From NCBI RefSeq assembly GCF_013282805.1, contig NZ_CP054038.1, forward strand, positions 2,046,001 through 2,110,000: a DNA stretch of 64,000 bases. Direction: 5' to 3'. The position numbers and the translations under genes are program-made. Positions 1 to 11,178 of this stretch are shown here, in pieces. The notes under the pieces are model-generated. The model worked only from the letters and a program-made list of their open reading frames with translations. It was not told the origin of the DNA and searched no databases. Origin of the DNA: Microbacterium hominis. GTDB lineage: Bacteria > Actinomycetota > Actinomycetes > Actinomycetales > Microbacteriaceae. How positions within the stretch are numbered: position 1 is the first letter of the stretch; each line of letters begins with the position of its first letter.

Positions 1-1
1 G

Positions 2-1096
2 GCCGACCCCGAGTTCCAGGCCGAGTTCGTCCGGCTTCTGAATTCGTACGCGGGACGCCCGTCGCCCATCACCGAGGTGCCGCGCTTCGCCGAGCACGCG
101 GGCGGTGCGCGCATCTTCCTCAAGCGCGAGGACCTCAACCACACCGGCTCGCACAAGATCAACAACGTGCTCGGCCAGGCGCTGCTGACCCGGCGGCTGG
201 GCAAGACACGCGTGATCGCCGAGACCGGCGCGGGGCAGCACGGCGTCGCCACCGCCACGGCGGCCGCGCTGTTCGGCCTGGACTGCACGATCTACATGGG
301 CGAGGTCGACACCGAGCGCCAGGCGCTCAACGTCGCGCGCATGCGGCTGCTGGGCGCGGAGGTGGTGCCGGTGACGACCGGATCGCGCACCCTCAAGGAC
401 GCCATCAACGACGCGTACCGCGATTGGGTCGCCTCGGTCGAGACCACCAACTACATCTTCGGCACGGCGGCCGGACCTCACCCGTTCCCCGCCATGGTGC
501 GGGACTTCCAGAAGGTCATCAGCGAAGAGGCGCGCTCCCAGCTTCTCGAGGAGGCCGGACGCCTGCCCGACGCGGTGCTCGCCTGCGTCGGCGGCGGCTC
601 CAACGCGATCGGCATGTTCGACGCGTTCCTGGACGACGCCGAGGTGCGCCTCTACGGTGTCGAGGCCGCCGGTGACGGCGTGGACACGACCCGTCACGCG
701 GCCTCGATCGAGCGCGGCCGTCCCGGCGTGCTGCACGGCGCGAAGACCTTCGTGCTGCAGGACGAGGACGGGCAGACCATCGAGTCGCACTCGATCTCGG
801 CGGGTCTGGACTACCCCGGCGTCGGACCGGAGCACGCGTGGCTGGCGTCGATCGGCCGCGCCGACTACATCCCGGCCACCGACGACGAAGCCATGCAGGC
901 CCTGCGGCTGCTGTCGCGCACCGAGGGGATCATCCCCGCGATCGAGTCCGCCCACGCGCTGGCGGGCGCTCTGCGCATCGGCCGCGAGCTCGGGCCCGAC
1001 GCGATCCTCGCCGTCTGCCTGTCCGGCCGCGGCGACAAGGACATGGACACCGCAGCCCGGTACTTCGGCCTGTACGACGAAGGAGCCGCCTCGTGA
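2..1096 (+). CDS. trpB: Tryptophan synthase beta chain (5' partial)
   Basis: Condenses indole with L-serine to give tryptophan, using PLP, as the beta subunit of the cytoplasmic alpha2-beta2 complex. The frame is open from the first complete codon at position 2, so an estimated 40 or so N-terminal residues lie outside the window; 364 residues are visible. The PLP-binding lysine is in HTGSHKINN (Lys codon near 155) and the cofactor phosphate loop is GGGSNAIG (near 590). The stop overlaps the GTG of trpA by four bases (GTGA), coupling the two subunits of the complex. Identification is secure; only the start is missing. Confidence 0.97.
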   Translation, partial: ADPEFQAEFVRLLNSYAGRPSPITEVPRFAEHAGGARIFLKREDLNHTGSHKINNVLGQALLTRRLGKTRVIAETGAGQHGVATATAAALFGLDCTIYMGEVDTERQALNVARMRLLGAEVVPVTTGSRTLKDAINDAYRDWVASVETTNYIFGTAAGPHPFPAMVRDFQKVISEEARSQLLEEAGRLPDAVLACVGGGSNAIGMFDAFLDDAEVRLYGVEAAGDGVDTTRHAASIERGRPGVLHGAKTFVLQDEDGQTIESHSISAGLDYPGVGPEHAWLASIGRADYIPATDDEAMQALRLLSRTEGIIPAIESAHALAGALRIGRELGPDAILAVCLSGRGDKDMDTAARYFGLYDEGAAS

Positions 1097-1887
1097 CGTC
1101 CCGGGTCGCCGCGGCCATCGACGCCGCGCGTGCGGCGGGGCGCGGCGCGTTCGTCGGGTACCTTCCGCTCGGCTTCCCCGACCTCGAGACGAGCATCGAG
1201 GCCGCCGTCGCACTGGCCGACAGCGGCGCCGACGTGCTGGAGCTCGGGCCGCCCTATTCCGACCCGGTCATGGACGGAACGGTCATCCAGGAGGCCACGC
1301 AGACCGCCCTCGCGGGCGGATTCCGGCTGCGCGACACCTTCACGGCCGTGCGCGAGATCACGCGGCGCGTCGATGTGCCGGTGCTCGTGATGACGTACTG
1401 GAACCCGGTGCTGCAGTACGGCGTGGACCGGTACGCCGACGACCTGCTCGCCGCCGGCGGAGCCGGACTGATCACCCCGGACATCACGCCTGAGGCCGCG
1501 GGGGAGTGGATCGCCGCGAGCACCCGCACGGGTCTGGACCGCGTCTTCCTCGCCGCCCCCACCTCCACCGACGACCGGCTCGATCTGATCGTCGAGCATT
1601 CCACCGGATTCGTGTACACGGTCTCGACCATGGGCATCACCGGTGAGCGCGCACAGCTCGACGCGGCGGCCCGGACGCTCGTGACCCGTCTGCGGGCGCG
1701 CGGCGCGCAGCACGCGTGCGTCGGCATCGGCATCTCCACCGCCGAGCAGGTCGGCGGCGTCGTCGACTACGCCGACGGGGCGATCGTCGGCACCGCGCTC
1801 GTGCGCGCGCTCCGCGACGGAGGCCTCGACGGCCTGCGCGCGACGGCCGCCACGCTCGCCGCGGGCACCGTCCGGCCCGCGGTTTAG
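1093..1887 (+). CDS. trpA: Tryptophan synthase alpha chain
   Basis: Cleaves indole-3-glycerol phosphate to indole and glyceraldehyde 3-phosphate and channels indole to TrpB. The product has 264 residues, normal for the family. The catalytic pair is visible in [14 protein letters not shown]: Glu50 and Asp61. The TIM-barrel phosphate loop [10 protein letters not shown] lies near residue 216. The GTG at 1093 is chosen because it overlaps the trpB stop by four bases; upstream in-frame starts would lie deep inside trpB. The TAG stop (1885-1887) is itself part of a TAGACT hexamer that looks like the -10 box for lgt. Confidence 0.96.
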   Translation: MTSRVAAAIDAARAAGRGAFVGYLPLGFPDLETSIEAAVALADSGADVLELGPPYSDPVMDGTVIQEATQTALAGGFRLRDTFTAVREITRRVDVPVLVMTYWNPVLQYGVDRYADDLLAAGGAGLITPDITPEAAGEWIAASTRTGLDRVFLAAPTSTDDRLDLIVEHSTGFVYTVSTMGITGERAQLDAAARTLVTRLRARGAQHACVGIGISTAEQVGGVVDYADGAIVGTALVRALRDGGLDGLRATAATLAAGTVRPAV

Positions 1888-1890
1888 ACT
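1885..1890 (+). promoter_or_regulatory. -10 box (TAGACT) for lgt overlapping the trpA stop
   Basis: TAGACT fits the TANNNT consensus of actinobacterial housekeeping promoters. Its first three bases are the trpA stop codon. It would give a leader of roughly 40 bases before the lgt ATG at 1937, with an AGCAAGGAAC-type ribosome binding site. Inferred from position and consensus only. Confidence 0.4.
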
Positions 1891-1936
1891 TCACAGGTCG
1901 GCTGTCGCCGGCATCCCCTCAGCAAGGAACGCCCAC

Positions 1937-2920
1937 ATGATCACCGCCGCACAGACCCTGCTCGCCCAGGGCGTCGCCGCCAGCATCCCGAGCCCGACGA
2001 TCAGCTTCATCGAGATCGGCCCTCTGCGCATCCACTTCTACGCGCTGTGCATCATCACGGGCATCATCGTCGCCACGCTGTGGACGAATCATCGCCTGAC
2101 CAAGCGCGGCGCCGAGCCCTGGGTGGTCATCGACATCGCGCTGATCGCCGTTCCCCTCGCGATCATCACGGCGCGCATCTACCACGTGCTCACCCACTGG
2201 GGGTTCTACTTCGGCGAGGGCGCGAACCCGCTCTCGGCGCTGTTCATCTGGGAGGGCGGGATCGCCATCTACGGCGCCCTGATCGGCGGCGCGGTCGGCG
2301 CGTGGCTCGGGTGCCGCTGGACCGGCATCCGCTTCTGGACCTTCGCCGATGCGCTGGCACCCGGCCTCCTGCTCGCCCAGGCGATCGGCCGCTTCGGCAA
2401 CTGGTTCAACCAGGAGCTGTTCGGGCTGCCCACCGACCTGCCGTGGGGCCTGGAGATCGACAGCGACAACGCCGCGTTCCCCGCCGGCCTCGAGCCCGGC
2501 ACGCTGTTCCACCCGACCTTCCTGTACGAGGTGATCTGGAACACTCTCGGCGTGCTGGTCATCGTCTGGGTCGGCCGCCGGTTCCGCCTGCAGTGGGGTC
2601 GCCTGTTCGGCGTGTACCTCGTCTGGTACAGCGCCGGCCGCATCGTGTGGGAGTCGATCCGCATCGACCCGAGCGAGATCATCCTCGGCCTGCGCACCAA
2701 CGTCTGGGCCGCCATCATCGGTGTCGTCATCGGTCTCGCGATCATCGTCGCGCAGGCCCGCCGTCACCCCGGCTACGAGCCGTCGCCGTATGTTCCCGGT
2801 CGCGAGTGGAGCCCGGAGGGGGCTGTACAATCGCAGAACACCGACGACTTCGTCGACGTCAGCGATCCGACGACGACCGAAGCCACCGCGAACGCCACAA
2901 GCACAGTCGCCACGAAGTAA
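1937..2920 (+). CDS. lgt: Prolipoprotein diacylglyceryl transferase
   Basis: Transfers diacylglycerol from phosphatidylglycerol to the lipobox cysteine of prolipoproteins, the first step of lipoprotein maturation at the cytoplasmic membrane. The 327-residue product has about seven hydrophobic segments and the family signature [13 protein letters not shown] at residues 151-163, with the ARIYHV element near residue 80. After the last membrane helix (about residue 270) there is a hydrophilic Ser/Thr/Ala-rich tail, common in actinobacterial Lgt. The start ATG is preceded by AAGGAAC. Lnt, which completes lipoprotein acylation, is encoded at 33339-34919, and a likely lipoprotein substrate (FKBP) at 40649-41611. 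Confidence 0.95.
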   Translation: MITAAQTLLAQGVAASIPSPTISFIEIGPLRIHFYALCIITGIIVATLWTNHRLTKRGAEPWVVIDIALIAVPLAIITARIYHVLTHWGFYFGEGANPLSALFIWEGGIAIYGALIGGAVGAWLGCRWTGIRFWTFADALAPGLLLAQAIGRFGNWFNQELFGLPTDLPWGLEIDSDNAAFPAGLEPGTLFHPTFLYEVIWNTLGVLVIVWVGRRFRLQWGRLFGVYLVWYSAGRIVWESIRIDPSEIILGLRTNVWAAIIGVVIGLAIIVAQARRHPGYEPSPYVPGREWSPEGAVQSQNTDDFVDVSDPTTTEATANATSTVATK

Positions 2921-3000
2921 GCACGCTCGATCGCATTCCCTTCGAGCACTCCCGGGCCGACGTCGTCCCAACTTTGAGTATCAACGTGAGGACGGTAGGT

Positions 3001-6000
3001 ATGGCTTCGAGCCCCCGTCGCAGCGCCTCAGCGCAGCCGAGCACTTCTCTGACCGACGCATTCCCCGCCAAGCAGGGGATGTACAACCCGGCGTTCGAGA
3101 AGGACGCGTGCGGCCTCGCCATGGTGGCGACGCTGCGCGGCGAGCCCGGCCACGACATCATCGACCTGGCGCTGACCGCCCTGCGCAACCTCGAGCACCG
3201 CGGCGCCATCGGGTCCGACGCGGGCACCGGCGACGGCGCCGGCATCCTGACGCAGATGCCCGACGCGTTCCTGCGGGCCGTCGTCGACTTCACCCTGCCG
3301 CCGGTGGGCGAGTACGCGGCCGGTCTGATCTTCCTCCCGCGCGATGACGACGCCCGCGCGGCCCAGAAGGCCGGCATCGAGCAGATCGCCCGGAGCGAGA
3401 ACCTCGACGTGCTCGGCTGGCGCGAGGTGCCGACCGCCGAGGAGAACCTCGGCAAGCTGGCCTTCGAAGCGCGACCCGTGTTCGAGCAGCTGTTCGTCGC
3501 CCGTCCTGCGGTCGGCGACCAGCCCGCGCTGTCGGGCATCCAGCTGGACCGGCGCACCTTCCGTCTGCGCAAGCGCTCCCGCACCGAGCTCGGCGCCTAC
3601 TTCGTGTCGCTGTCCTCGCGCACCCTCGGCTACAAGGGCATGGTCACCACCCTGCAGCTGGAGCCGTTCTACCCCGACCTGCAGGACGAGCGCTTCGCCT
3701 CGGAGCTCGCGGTCGTGCACTCGCGCTACTCGACCAACACCTTCCCGTCCTGGCCGCTGGCCCAGCCTCTGCGCATGCTCGCGCACAACGGCGAGATCAA
3801 CACCGTCAACGGCAACCGCAACTGGATGCGGGCCCGCCAGTCCCAGCTCGAGTCCGAGCTGCTCGGCGACATCGAGCCGCTCCTGCCGATCTGCACCGAC
3901 GGCGCGAGCGACTCGGCCTCGTTCGACGAGGTGCTGGAGCTGCTCACCTTGACCGGGCGCAGCCTCCCGCACGCGATCATGATGATGGTTCCCGAGGCGT
4001 ACGAGAAGCAGCTCGACGTCGACCCGAAGCTGCGCGCGTTCTACGAGTTCCACTCGATGCAGATGGAACCCTGGGACGGCCCCGCCGCCCTGATCTTCAC
4101 CGACGGCACGCTCGTGGGAGCGACCCTCGACCGCAACGGCCTGCGTCCCGGCCGCTGGACCGAGACCACCGACGGCCTGGTCGTGATCGGCAGCGAGACC
4201 GGCGTGCTCGACTTCGAGCCCGAGCGCATCAAGCGCCGTGGGCGCCTGCGCCCCGGCCGCATGTTCCTGGTCGACACCGCGCAGCGCCGCATCATCGAAG
4301 ACGACGAGATCAAGACGCAGCTCGCGGACATGCACCCGTGGCAGGAGTGGCTCGACGCCGGCAGGGTCAAGCTCGCCGATCTGCCCGAGCGCGAGCACAT
4401 CGTTCATCCGATCGCCTCGATCACGCGCCGCCAGCGCACGTTCGGCTACACCGAGGAGGAGGTCCGCATCCTGCTGACCCCCATGGGCCAGAACGGTGCG
4501 GAGCCGCTCGGCGCGATGGGCAGCGACACTCCCGTCGCCGTGCTCAGCGAGCGGCCGCGCCTCCTGTTCGACTACTTCACGCAGCAGTTCGCGCAGGTGA
4601 CCAACCCGCCGCTGGACTCGATCCGCGAAGAGGTCGTCACCTCGCTCGCTCTGGGCCTTGGCCCCGAGCGCAACCTGCTGGACTGGGGCCCCGAGCACAC
4701 GCGCACCGTCACACTGGACTTCCCGGTGATCGACAACGACGAGCTGGCCAAGATCCAGCACATCGACACCGCGCTGCCCGGGCGCACCTCGGTCACCATC
4801 CGGGGCCTGTACCGGGTCGAGGCCGGGCACAAGGGGATGAAGAAGCGCCTCGAGCAGATGTGCCGCGAGGTCGACCAGGCCATCGAGGACGGCGCCGAGT
4901 TCATCGTGCTCAGCGACCGCGACTCCAACAAGGACCTCGCGCCGATCCCGTCGCTGCTCATGCTCGCGGCCGTGCACCACCACCTCATCCGCAACCAGAC
5001 GCGCATGAAGTGCGGGCTCGTCGTGGAGGCCGGAGATGTGCGCGAAGTCCACCACGTCGCCACCCTGATCGGCTACGGCGCGTCGGCGGTGAACCCGTAC
5101 CTGGCGATGGAGACCGTCGAGTACCTGGTGCGCGCCGGTTACATCACGGGCGTCTCTCCGGAGAAGGCCGTGAAGAACCTGATCTACGCGCTCGGCAAGG
5201 GCGTGCTGAAGATCATGTCGAAGATGGGCATCTCGACGGTCTCGTCGTACGCGGGCGCCCAGGTGTTCGAGGCCGTGGGCCTGTCGCCGGAGTTCGTCGA
5301 CGACTACTTCACCGGCACCGAGACCAAGCTCGGCGGAGTGGGCCTGGACGTCGTGGCGTCGGAGAACGCCGCCCGCCACGCCTACGCCTATCCCGAGGAC
5401 GCCGCCGTGCGCGCCCACGAGCGGCTGTGGACCGGCGGCGAGTACCAGTGGCGCCGCGACGGATCGCCCCACCTGTTCAACCCCGAGACCGTGTTCCGGC
5501 TGCAGCACTCGACGCGAGAGCGCCGGTACGACATCTTCCGCGAGTACACGAAGCTCGTCGACGACCAGGCGCAGGAGTTGAAGACGCTGCGCGGCATGTT
5601 CAAGCTGCGCGCGGGCACCCGTCACCCGGTCCCGATCGACGAGGTCGAGCCCGTCTCGGCGATCGTCAAGCGCTTCTCGACCGGCGCGATGAGCTACGGC
5701 TCCATCTCCAAGGAGGCGCACGAGACCCTCGCCATCGCGATGAACCGCATCGGCGGCAAGTCGAACACCGGCGAAGGCGGCGAGGACGTCGATCGTCTGC
5801 TCGACCCCGAGCGCCGCAGCGCGATCAAGCAGGTGGCCTCCGGTCGATTCGGCGTGACGAGCATGTATCTCACGCACGCCGACGACATCCAGATCAAGCT
5901 CGCGCAGGGCGCGAAGCCCGGCGAGGGCGGGCAGCTGCCCCCGGCGAAGGTCTATCCGTGGATCGCGCGGACACGCGGCGGCACCGCCGGTGTGGGTCTG

Positions 6001-7599
6001 ATCTCCCCGCCGCCGCACCACGACATCTACTCGATCGAAGACCTCAAGCAGCTGATCTTCGATCTCAAGCGCGCGAACCCCGACGCCCGCGTCCACGTCA
6101 AGCTCGTGAGCCAGTCCGGGATCGGCGCGGTGGCGGCGGGCACGGCCAAAGCCCTCGCCGATGTCATCCTCGTCTCCGGCCACGACGGCGGCACCGGCGC
6201 GAGCCCGCTGAACTCGCTCAAGCACGCGGGAACGCCGTGGGAGCTCGGCCTCGCCGAGACGCAGCAGACGCTCATGCTCAACGGCATGCGCGATCGGGTC
6301 GTGGTGCAGGCGGACGGCCAGCTCAAGACCGGCCGCGACGTCATCGTCGCCGCGCTCCTGGGCGCGGAGGAGTTCGGCTTCGCCACCACCGCTCTGGTGG
6401 TGGAGGGGTGCATCATGATGCGCGTCTGCCACCTCGACACCTGCCCGGTCGGCGTGGCGACCCAGAACCCGACGCTGCGCGCGCGTTTCGGCGGCAAGCC
6501 GGAGTTCGTGGTCAACTTCATGGAGTTCATCGCGCAGGAGGTGCGCGAGTACCTCGCCGAGCTCGGATTCCGATCGCTCGACGAGGCGATCGGCCACAAC
6601 GAGCTCCTCGACGTCGACGGCGCGATCGCGCACTGGAAGGCCAGCGGTCTCGACCTGACGCCGATCCTCGAGGGCCCCGCATTCGCCGAGGACGAGCCGC
6701 GCCGCAACGCGCGCGGCCAGGACCACGAGCTCGACGACCACTTCGACGTGCAGCTCATCGAGCGCGCGCAGGACGTCATCGCGCACGGCGGACGGATCAC
6801 CATCGACCTGCCCGTGCGCAACACCGCGCGCTCGGTGGGCACGATGCTCGGCAACCGCGTCACCCGCGCGCACGGCGAGAACGGGCTGCCCGCCGGGGCG
6901 ATCACCGTGAACCTCACCGGCTCGGCCGGCCAGTCCTTCGGCGCCTTCATGCCCGCCGGCATCACGCTGCGCCTCGAAGGCGACTCCAACGACTACGTCG
7001 GCAAGGGACTGTCGGGGGGTCAGATCGTCGTCCGGCCCCCGCGCTCGGCGACGTTCGACGCGTCGCAGAACGTGATCGCCGGAAACGTCATCGGCTACGG
7101 GGCGACGCAGGGGACGATGTTCCTGCGCGGCGTCGTGGGCGAGCGGTTCCTGGTGCGCAACTCCGGTGCGACCGCCGTCGTCGAGGGCGTGGGCGACCAC
7201 GCGCTCGAGTACATGACCGGCGGCCTCGCCGTCATTCTCGGCCAGACCGGCCGCAATCTCGGCGCCGGAATGTCGGGGGGAACCGCCTACATCCACCGGC
7301 TCGACCGCAACCTCGTCAACCGCGAGGCGCTGGCCGCGGGAGAGCTCGTCCTCGGCGAGCTCGGCTCCGGTGATGCCGAGATCCTGCGCGACCTGCTCGA
7401 GCAGCACCGCACCGAGACCGGCTCCACCCTGGCCGCAGCTCTCCTCGATGACTTCGAGGCCGAGCTGGAGAACTTCGTCCGCGTTCTTCCGCGCGACTAC
7501 GCCGCTGTGCTGCAGACCCGGCAGGCCGCGGTGGCGGAAGGACTCGATCCCGACGGCGATGTCGTCTGGACACGCATTCTGGAGGTGACGGGTGGCTGA
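3001..7599 (+). CDS. gltB: Glutamate synthase (NADPH) large subunit
   Basis: Large subunit of glutamate synthase: converts glutamine plus 2-oxoglutarate to two glutamates. The protein has 1532 residues, the usual length. From ATG 3001 there is a 36-residue propeptide that must be removed to expose the nucleophilic Cys37 (in EKDACGLAM) of the class II amidotransferase domain (to about residue 430). The FMN-binding synthase domain follows, with the 3Fe-4S cluster cysteines in [16 protein letters not shown] near residue 1137, and a glycine-rich GXGXG beta-helix domain at the C-terminus. A GAGGACGGT ribosome binding site precedes the ATG. The last eight bases overlap gltD, its partner subunit. 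Confidence 0.96.
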   Translation: MASSPRRSASAQPSTSLTDAFPAKQGMYNPAFEKDACGLAMVATLRGEPGHDIIDLALTALRNLEHRGAIGSDAGTGDGAGILTQMPDAFLRAVVDFTLPPVGEYAAGLIFLPRDDDARAAQKAGIEQIARSENLDVLGWREVPTAEENLGKLAFEARPVFEQLFVARPAVGDQPALSGIQLDRRTFRLRKRSRTELGAYFVSLSSRTLGYKGMVTTLQLEPFYPDLQDERFASELAVVHSRYSTNTFPSWPLAQPLRMLAHNGEINTVNGNRNWMRARQSQLESELLGDIEPLLPICTDGASDSASFDEVLELLTLTGRSLPHAIMMMVPEAYEKQLDVDPKLRAFYEFHSMQMEPWDGPAALIFTDGTLVGATLDRNGLRPGRWTETTDGLVVIGSETGVLDFEPERIKRRGRLRPGRMFLVDTAQRRIIEDDEIKTQLADMHPWQEWLDAGRVKLADLPEREHIVHPIASITRRQRTFGYTEEEVRILLTPMGQNGAEPLGAMGSDTPVAVLSERPRLLFDYFTQQFAQVTNPPLDSIREEVVTSLALGLGPERNLLDWGPEHTRTVTLDFPVIDNDELAKIQHIDTALPGRTSVTIRGLYRVEAGHKGMKKRLEQMCREVDQAIEDGAEFIVLSDRDSNKDLAPIPSLLMLAAVHHHLIRNQTRMKCGLVVEAGDVREVHHVATLIGYGASAVNPYLAMETVEYLVRAGYITGVSPEKAVKNLIYALGKGVLKIMSKMGISTVSSYAGAQVFEAVGLSPEFVDDYFTGTETKLGGVGLDVVASENAARHAYAYPEDAAVRAHERLWTGGEYQWRRDGSPHLFNPETVFRLQHSTRERRYDIFREYTKLVDDQAQELKTLRGMFKLRAGTRHPVPIDEVEPVSAIVKRFSTGAMSYGSISKEAHETLAIAMNRIGGKSNTGEGGEDVDRLLDPERRSAIKQVASGRFGVTSMYLTHADDIQIKLAQGAKPGEGGQLPPAKVYPWIARTRGGTAGVGLISPPPHHDIYSIEDLKQLIFDLKRANPDARVHVKLVSQSGIGAVAAGTAKALADVILVSGHDGGTGASPLNSLKHAGTPWELGLAETQQTLMLNGMRDRVVVQADGQLKTGRDVIVAALLGAEEFGFATTALVVEGCIMMRVCHLDTCPVGVATQNPTLRARFGGKPEFVVNFMEFIAQEVREYLAELGFRSLDEAIGHNELLDVDGAIAHWKASGLDLTPILEGPAFAEDEPRRNARGQDHELDDHFDVQLIERAQDVIAHGGRITIDLPVRNTARSVGTMLGNRVTRAHGENGLPAGAITVNLTGSAGQSFGAFMPAGITLRLEGDSNDYVGKGLSGGQIVVRPPRSATFDASQNVIAGNVIGYGATQGTMFLRGVVGERFLVRNSGATAVVEGVGDHALEYMTGGLAVILGQTGRNLGAGMSGGTAYIHRLDRNLVNREALAAGELVLGELGSGDAEILRDLLEQHRTETGSTLAAALLDDFEAELENFVRVLPRDYAAVLQTRQAAVAEGLDPDGDVVWTRILEVTGG

Positions 7600-9058
7600 C
7601 CCGAAGGGCTTTCTCAAGGTCACCGAGCGCGAGCTGCCGCCGCGCCGGCCGGTACCGGTCCGCATCATGGACTGGAAAGAAGTGTACGAGCCCGGTGATT
7701 CCGGCGTGCTCCGGCGCCAGGCGGGGCGCTGCATGGACTGCGGCGTGCCGTTCTGCCACCAGGGCTGCCCGCTGGGCAACCTCATCCCGGAGTGGAACGA
7801 CCTGACCTGGCGCGGCGAGGGCCGTGCCGCGATCGAGCGTCTGCACGCGACGAACAACTTCCCGGAGTTCACGGGCCGACTGTGTCCGGCGCCGTGCGAG
7901 AGCTCGTGCGTGCTCGGGATCAATCAGCCCGCCGTGACGATCAAGCAGATCGAGGTCTCGATCGTCGACGAGGCCTTCGGCAACGGCTGGATCGAGCCCG
8001 AACCGCCGGGCAGGCTCACCGGAAAGACGGTCGCCGTCGTGGGCTCCGGACCGGCCGGCCTCGCCGCGGCGCAGCAGCTCACGCGCGCCGGCCACACGGT
8101 GGCCGTCTACGAGCGCGACGACCGCATCGGCGGGCTCCTGCGTTACGGCATCCCCGACTTCAAGATGGAGAAGAAGCACCTCGAGTCGCGCCTCCGCCAG
8201 ATGCAGGACGAGGGCACGCGATTCCGCGCCGGTGTGGAGATCGGCAAGGACATCACGTGGAGCGATCTGCGCGCCCGCTACGACGCGGTCGTCATCGCCA
8301 CCGGCGCCACGGTGCCGCGCGAGCTGCCGATCCCCGGTCGCGATCTCGCCGGCGTGCACTTCGCGATGGAGTACCTCGTGGAGTCGAACCGCGCCGTGGC
8401 CGGAGACGCGGTGGCGAACCAGATCACCGCAGAGGGCAAGCACGTCGTCGTCATCGGCGGTGGCGACACCGGCGCCGACTGCATCGGCACGGCCCACCGC
8501 CACGGCGCGCTCAGCGTCACGAACCTCGCCATCGGACGCCGCCCCCCAGGGGAGCGGCCCGACAGCCAGCCGTGGCCGATGATGCCGCACGTCTTCGAGA
8601 TCTCCTCCGCGCACGAGGAGGGCGGCGAGCGGAGCTACCTCGCATCGACGGTCGAGTTCCTCGGCAACGGTGCGGGCGAGGTGCGCGCCCTGCGTGTGGC
8701 CGAGACCGAGTTCGTCGACGGCCGCCGAGTGCCCAAGAGCGGCACCGAGCGAGAGATCCCGGCCGACCTCGTGCTCATCGCCATGGGCTTCACCGGCCCC
8801 GAGCGCGCCCTCCTCGAGGAGCAGCTCGGCACGCAGTTCACCGCGCGGGGCAATGTCACGCGCGAGAACGACTACCAGACGACCGCCCCCGGCGTGTTCG
8901 TGGCCGGCGATGCCGGCCGCGGCCAGTCGCTCATCGTGTGGGCCATCGCGGAGGGCCGCGCCGCCGCTGCGCGCGTCGACGAGTACCTCATGGGAGAGAC
9001 CGCACTGCCCGCTCCCGTGCGCCCGACCGATGTCGCGATCGGTCTGCAGCCCGCGTAG
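7592..9058 (+). CDS. gltD: Glutamate synthase small subunit
   Basis: Small subunit of glutamate synthase: passes electrons from NADPH through FAD and iron-sulfur clusters to GltB. The product has 488 residues. The N-terminal cysteine-rich segment ([16 protein letters not shown] and later CPAPCESSC) ligates the 4Fe-4S clusters; the FAD-binding [12 protein letters not shown] lies near residue 152 and the NADPH-binding [11 protein letters not shown] near residue 288. The GTG start lies inside the gltB 3' end (8-base overlap), arguing for coupled translation. The TAG stop is the first half of a TAGGCT hexamer (9056-9061) that probably drives pyk. Confidence 0.96.
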   Translation: MADPKGFLKVTERELPPRRPVPVRIMDWKEVYEPGDSGVLRRQAGRCMDCGVPFCHQGCPLGNLIPEWNDLTWRGEGRAAIERLHATNNFPEFTGRLCPAPCESSCVLGINQPAVTIKQIEVSIVDEAFGNGWIEPEPPGRLTGKTVAVVGSGPAGLAAAQQLTRAGHTVAVYERDDRIGGLLRYGIPDFKMEKKHLESRLRQMQDEGTRFRAGVEIGKDITWSDLRARYDAVVIATGATVPRELPIPGRDLAGVHFAMEYLVESNRAVAGDAVANQITAEGKHVVVIGGGDTGADCIGTAHRHGALSVTNLAIGRRPPGERPDSQPWPMMPHVFEISSAHEEGGERSYLASTVEFLGNGAGEVRALRVAETEFVDGRRVPKSGTEREIPADLVLIAMGFTGPERALLEEQLGTQFTARGNVTRENDYQTTAPGVFVAGDAGRGQSLIVWAIAEGRAAAARVDEYLMGETALPAPVRPTDVAIGLQPA

Positions 9059-9061
9059 GCT
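9056..9061 (+). promoter_or_regulatory. -10 box (TAGGCT) for pyk overlapping the gltD stop
   Basis: TAGGCT is the most frequent -10-like hexamer in this window. Here its TAG is the gltD stop codon. It predicts a leader of about 40 bases before the pyk ATG at 9109. Inferred from position and consensus. Confidence 0.4.
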
Positions 9062-9108
9062 GGCCACGGCCTTTCCGCCACTTCACACCCCACCCGGAGA
9101 TCACACGG

Positions 9109-10551
9109 ATGAGACGCGCCAAGATCGTCGCCACCCTGGGACCTGCGACCTCGTCGTACGAGATGGTTCGCGCCATCATCGACGCGGGTGTCGACGTCGC
9201 CCGGTTCAATCTGAGCCACGGCGACTACTCGGTCCACGAGAACAACTTCGCCAATGTCCGCAAGGCCGCTGACGACGCCGGCCGCGCCGTCGCCGTCCTC
9301 GTCGACCTGCAGGGCCCCAAGATCCGTCTCGGCAAGTTCGCCGACGGACCCCACGATCTCGCCGAAGGCGACATCTTCAAGATCACCATCGAGGACATCG
9401 CCGGAACCAAGGAGATCTGCTCGACGACGTTCAAGGGCCTGCCCCAGGACGTCAAGCCCGGCGACACCCTGCTGATCGACGACGGCAAAGTGCGCGTCGA
9501 GGTCGTCGAGACCGACGGCACCGTCGTCACGACCAAGGTCATCGTCGGCGGCCCGGTCTCCAACAACAAGGGCATCAACCTTCCCGGCGTCGCCGTCAAC
9601 GTGCCGGCACTGTCCGCGAAGGACGAGGCGGACCTGCGCTGGGGTCTCAACGCCGGCGCAGACCTGATCGCCCTGTCGTTCGTCCGCGACGCGAAGGACG
9701 TGCAGCGCGTCCATGTGATCATGGCCGAAGAGGGTCGCCACGTACCCGTGATCGCCAAGATCGAGAAGCCGCAGGCGGTCGAGAACCTCGAGGAGATCAT
9801 CGACGCGTTCGACGGGATCATGGTCGCCCGCGGCGACCTGGGCGTCGAGCTGCCGCTGGAGGCGGTGCCGATCGTGCAGAAGCGCGCGGTCGAGCTGTGC
9901 CGCCGCATGGCCAAGCCGGTCATCGTCGCGACCCAGATGCTCGAGTCGATGATCAACAACCCGGTGCCCACCCGCGCCGAGACCAGCGACGTCGCCAACG
10001 CCGTCCTCGACGGCGCCGACGCGGTCATGCTGTCGGGCGAGACGAGCGTGGGCGACTACCCCGTGGTGGTCGTGGAGACCATGGCCCGCATCATCGCCTC
10101 GACCGAGGAGCATGGGCTCGAGCGCATCGCGCCGCTGACCACCAAGCCCCGCACGCAGGGCGGCGCCATCACGCTGGCCGCCATGGAGGTCGCCGAGTTC
10201 GTCGAGGCGAAGTACCTCTGCATCTTCACCGAGTCGGGCGACACCGCCCGGCGCATGTCGCGGCTTCGCCCGCGCATCCCGATGATCGGCTTCGCCCCGG
10301 AGCCCGCGATCCGCCGCCGCATGGCGGTGACATGGGGCGTGCAGTCCACGCTCGTGGAGCACGTGGCCCACACCGATCGCATGTTCATCCAGGTGGACGA
10401 CTACCTGCTGTCGAACGACCTCGCCGAGGTCGGCGACCGGGTCGTGGTGATCTCCGGCTCGCCTCCCGGGATCATCGGCTCCACCAACGACATCCGCATC
10501 CACAAGGTGGGCGACGCGGTGCACGGAAAGGCGCCGGTCTACCGCGAGTAG
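9109..10551 (+). CDS. pyk: Pyruvate kinase
   Basis: Converts phosphoenolpyruvate and ADP to pyruvate and ATP, the last step of glycolysis. The protein has 480 residues and starts MRRAKIVATLGPA, the family's N-terminal strand. The active-site segment IAKIEKPQAVENLEEI (near residue 215) carries the catalytic lysine; MVARGDLGVE and the AETSDVANAVLDG loop follow, then the C-terminal allosteric domain. The frame is open upstream through gltD, but the ATG at 9109 is fixed by homology. A strong hairpin follows the stop. Confidence 0.96.
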   Translation: MRRAKIVATLGPATSSYEMVRAIIDAGVDVARFNLSHGDYSVHENNFANVRKAADDAGRAVAVLVDLQGPKIRLGKFADGPHDLAEGDIFKITIEDIAGTKEICSTTFKGLPQDVKPGDTLLIDDGKVRVEVVETDGTVVTTKVIVGGPVSNNKGINLPGVAVNVPALSAKDEADLRWGLNAGADLIALSFVRDAKDVQRVHVIMAEEGRHVPVIAKIEKPQAVENLEEIIDAFDGIMVARGDLGVELPLEAVPIVQKRAVELCRRMAKPVIVATQMLESMINNPVPTRAETSDVANAVLDGADAVMLSGETSVGDYPVVVVETMARIIASTEEHGLERIAPLTTKPRTQGGAITLAAMEVAEFVEAKYLCIFTESGDTARRMSRLRPRIPMIGFAPEPAIRRRMAVTWGVQSTLVEHVAHTDRMFIQVDDYLLSNDLAEVGDRVVVISGSPPGIIGSTNDIRIHKVGDAVHGKAPVYRE

Positions 10552-10566
10552 CGATGTGAACATCGG

Positions 10567-10601
10567 GAACGGTCGCTCCACTAGTGTGTGAGCGACCGTT
10601 C
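10567..10601 (+). terminator. Hairpin terminator after pyk
   Basis: A perfect 12-bp stem (GAACGGTCGCTC paired with its complement) with an 11-base loop, followed by a short T-rich stretch. It lies directly after pyk. The loop contains TAGTGT, a possible -10 box for the next gene. Confidence 0.7.
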
Positions 10602-10624
10602 TCATTTCCATCGAAAGGACGCAG

Positions 10625-11014
10625 ATGTTCTTCTGGGATCTGTTCTGGATCCTGCTGTGGAGCTTCTACTTCGTCGCGTACATCTTCGTGGTGATCCTGA
10701 TCATCACCGACCTGTTCCGCGACGAGAGGCTCAACGGCTGGCTCAAGGCGCTGTGGATCGTGTTCCTGATCTTCCTGCCCTTCCTCACCGCCTTGGTCTA
10801 CGTGATCGCCCGAGGACGCGGCATGGCCGAGCGCTCGCGGGCGCGCGGCAGCGCGACGGTCGCCGAGAACGACGACTACCGTCCCCGGGCCTCGGCGAGC
10901 CCCTCGGATGACATCGCCAAAGCGAAGGCCCTGCTCGATGCGGGCACGATCAGCCAGGGCGAGTTCGACGCCCTCAAGAGCAAGGCGCTCGGCAACCAGT
11001 ACTTCGGCGCCTGA
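10625..11014 (+). CDS. PLDc_N and SHOCT domain membrane protein
   Basis: A 129-residue protein of unknown function. Residues 1-65 form two hydrophobic helices resembling the PLDc_N domain found at the N-terminus of cardiolipin synthases (note ITDLFRDERLNGWLKALW between the helices), but no phospholipase D catalytic domain follows. A flexible linker leads to a C-terminal SHOCT motif (about residues 97-124: DDIAKAKALLDAGTISQGEF), a short oligomerisation-type motif. The ATG is preceded by GAAAGGACGC. It stands alone between two hairpin terminators, so it is probably monocistronic. The domain calls are by pattern; the cellular role is unknown. Confidence 0.82.
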   Translation: MFFWDLFWILLWSFYFVAYIFVVILIITDLFRDERLNGWLKALWIVFLIFLPFLTALVYVIARGRGMAERSRARGSATVAENDDYRPRASASPSDDIAKAKALLDAGTISQGEFDALKSKALGNQYFGA

Positions 11015-11026
11015 CGCCGAACGCGA

Positions 11027-11066
11027 AAGGAGAGTGGATGCCTCGCCCGAGGCATCCACTCTCCTT
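11027..11066. terminator. Bidirectional 19-bp hairpin terminator
   Basis: A perfect inverted repeat with 19-base arms (11027-11045 and 11048-11066) around two bases; about 17 bp can pair with a six-base loop. It sits between the SHOCT gene (+) and tRNA-Leu (-) and can serve both. The left arm begins AAGG and the right arm ends CCTT, giving a modest T-run for each direction. Confidence 0.8.
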
Positions 11067-11075
11067 CGTCTGCGG

Positions 11076-11158
11076 TGCCGGTGGTGGGAGTCGAACCCAC
11101 ACGCCCTCGCGGGCAACCGAGTTTGAGTCGGTCGCGTCTGCCATTCCGCCACACCGGC
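11076..11158 (-). tRNA. tRNA-Leu (anticodon CAA)
   Basis: Folded by eye on the minus strand: acceptor GCCGGTG/CACCGGC with discriminator A, T-loop TTCGACT closed by GTGGG/CCCAC, anticodon loop CTCAAAC giving CAA, and the long variable arm of a class II tRNA. It decodes UUG. The CCA end is not encoded. Confidence 0.95.
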
Positions 11159-11178
11159 GCGATCTCAACCGCGCATCG

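Noticed and set aside
2821..2840. TACAAT within the lgt 3' end as a gltB promoter
   Set aside because: A good hexamer but more than 160 bases upstream of gltB and without a supporting -35 box; not strong enough to list.
3001..3108. Alternative gltB start at the ATG near 3079 ([12 protein letters not shown])
   Set aside because: It would leave only ten residues before Cys37. Actinobacterial GltB proteins have a longer propeptide, and the ribosome binding site is in front of 3001.
3028..7923. A very long open frame on the minus strand opposite gltB and gltD
   Set aside because: High-GC coding DNA leaves antisense frames open. The product is repetitive in Asp, Arg, Glu and Val, has no recognisable domain, and gltB/gltD on the plus strand are unambiguous.
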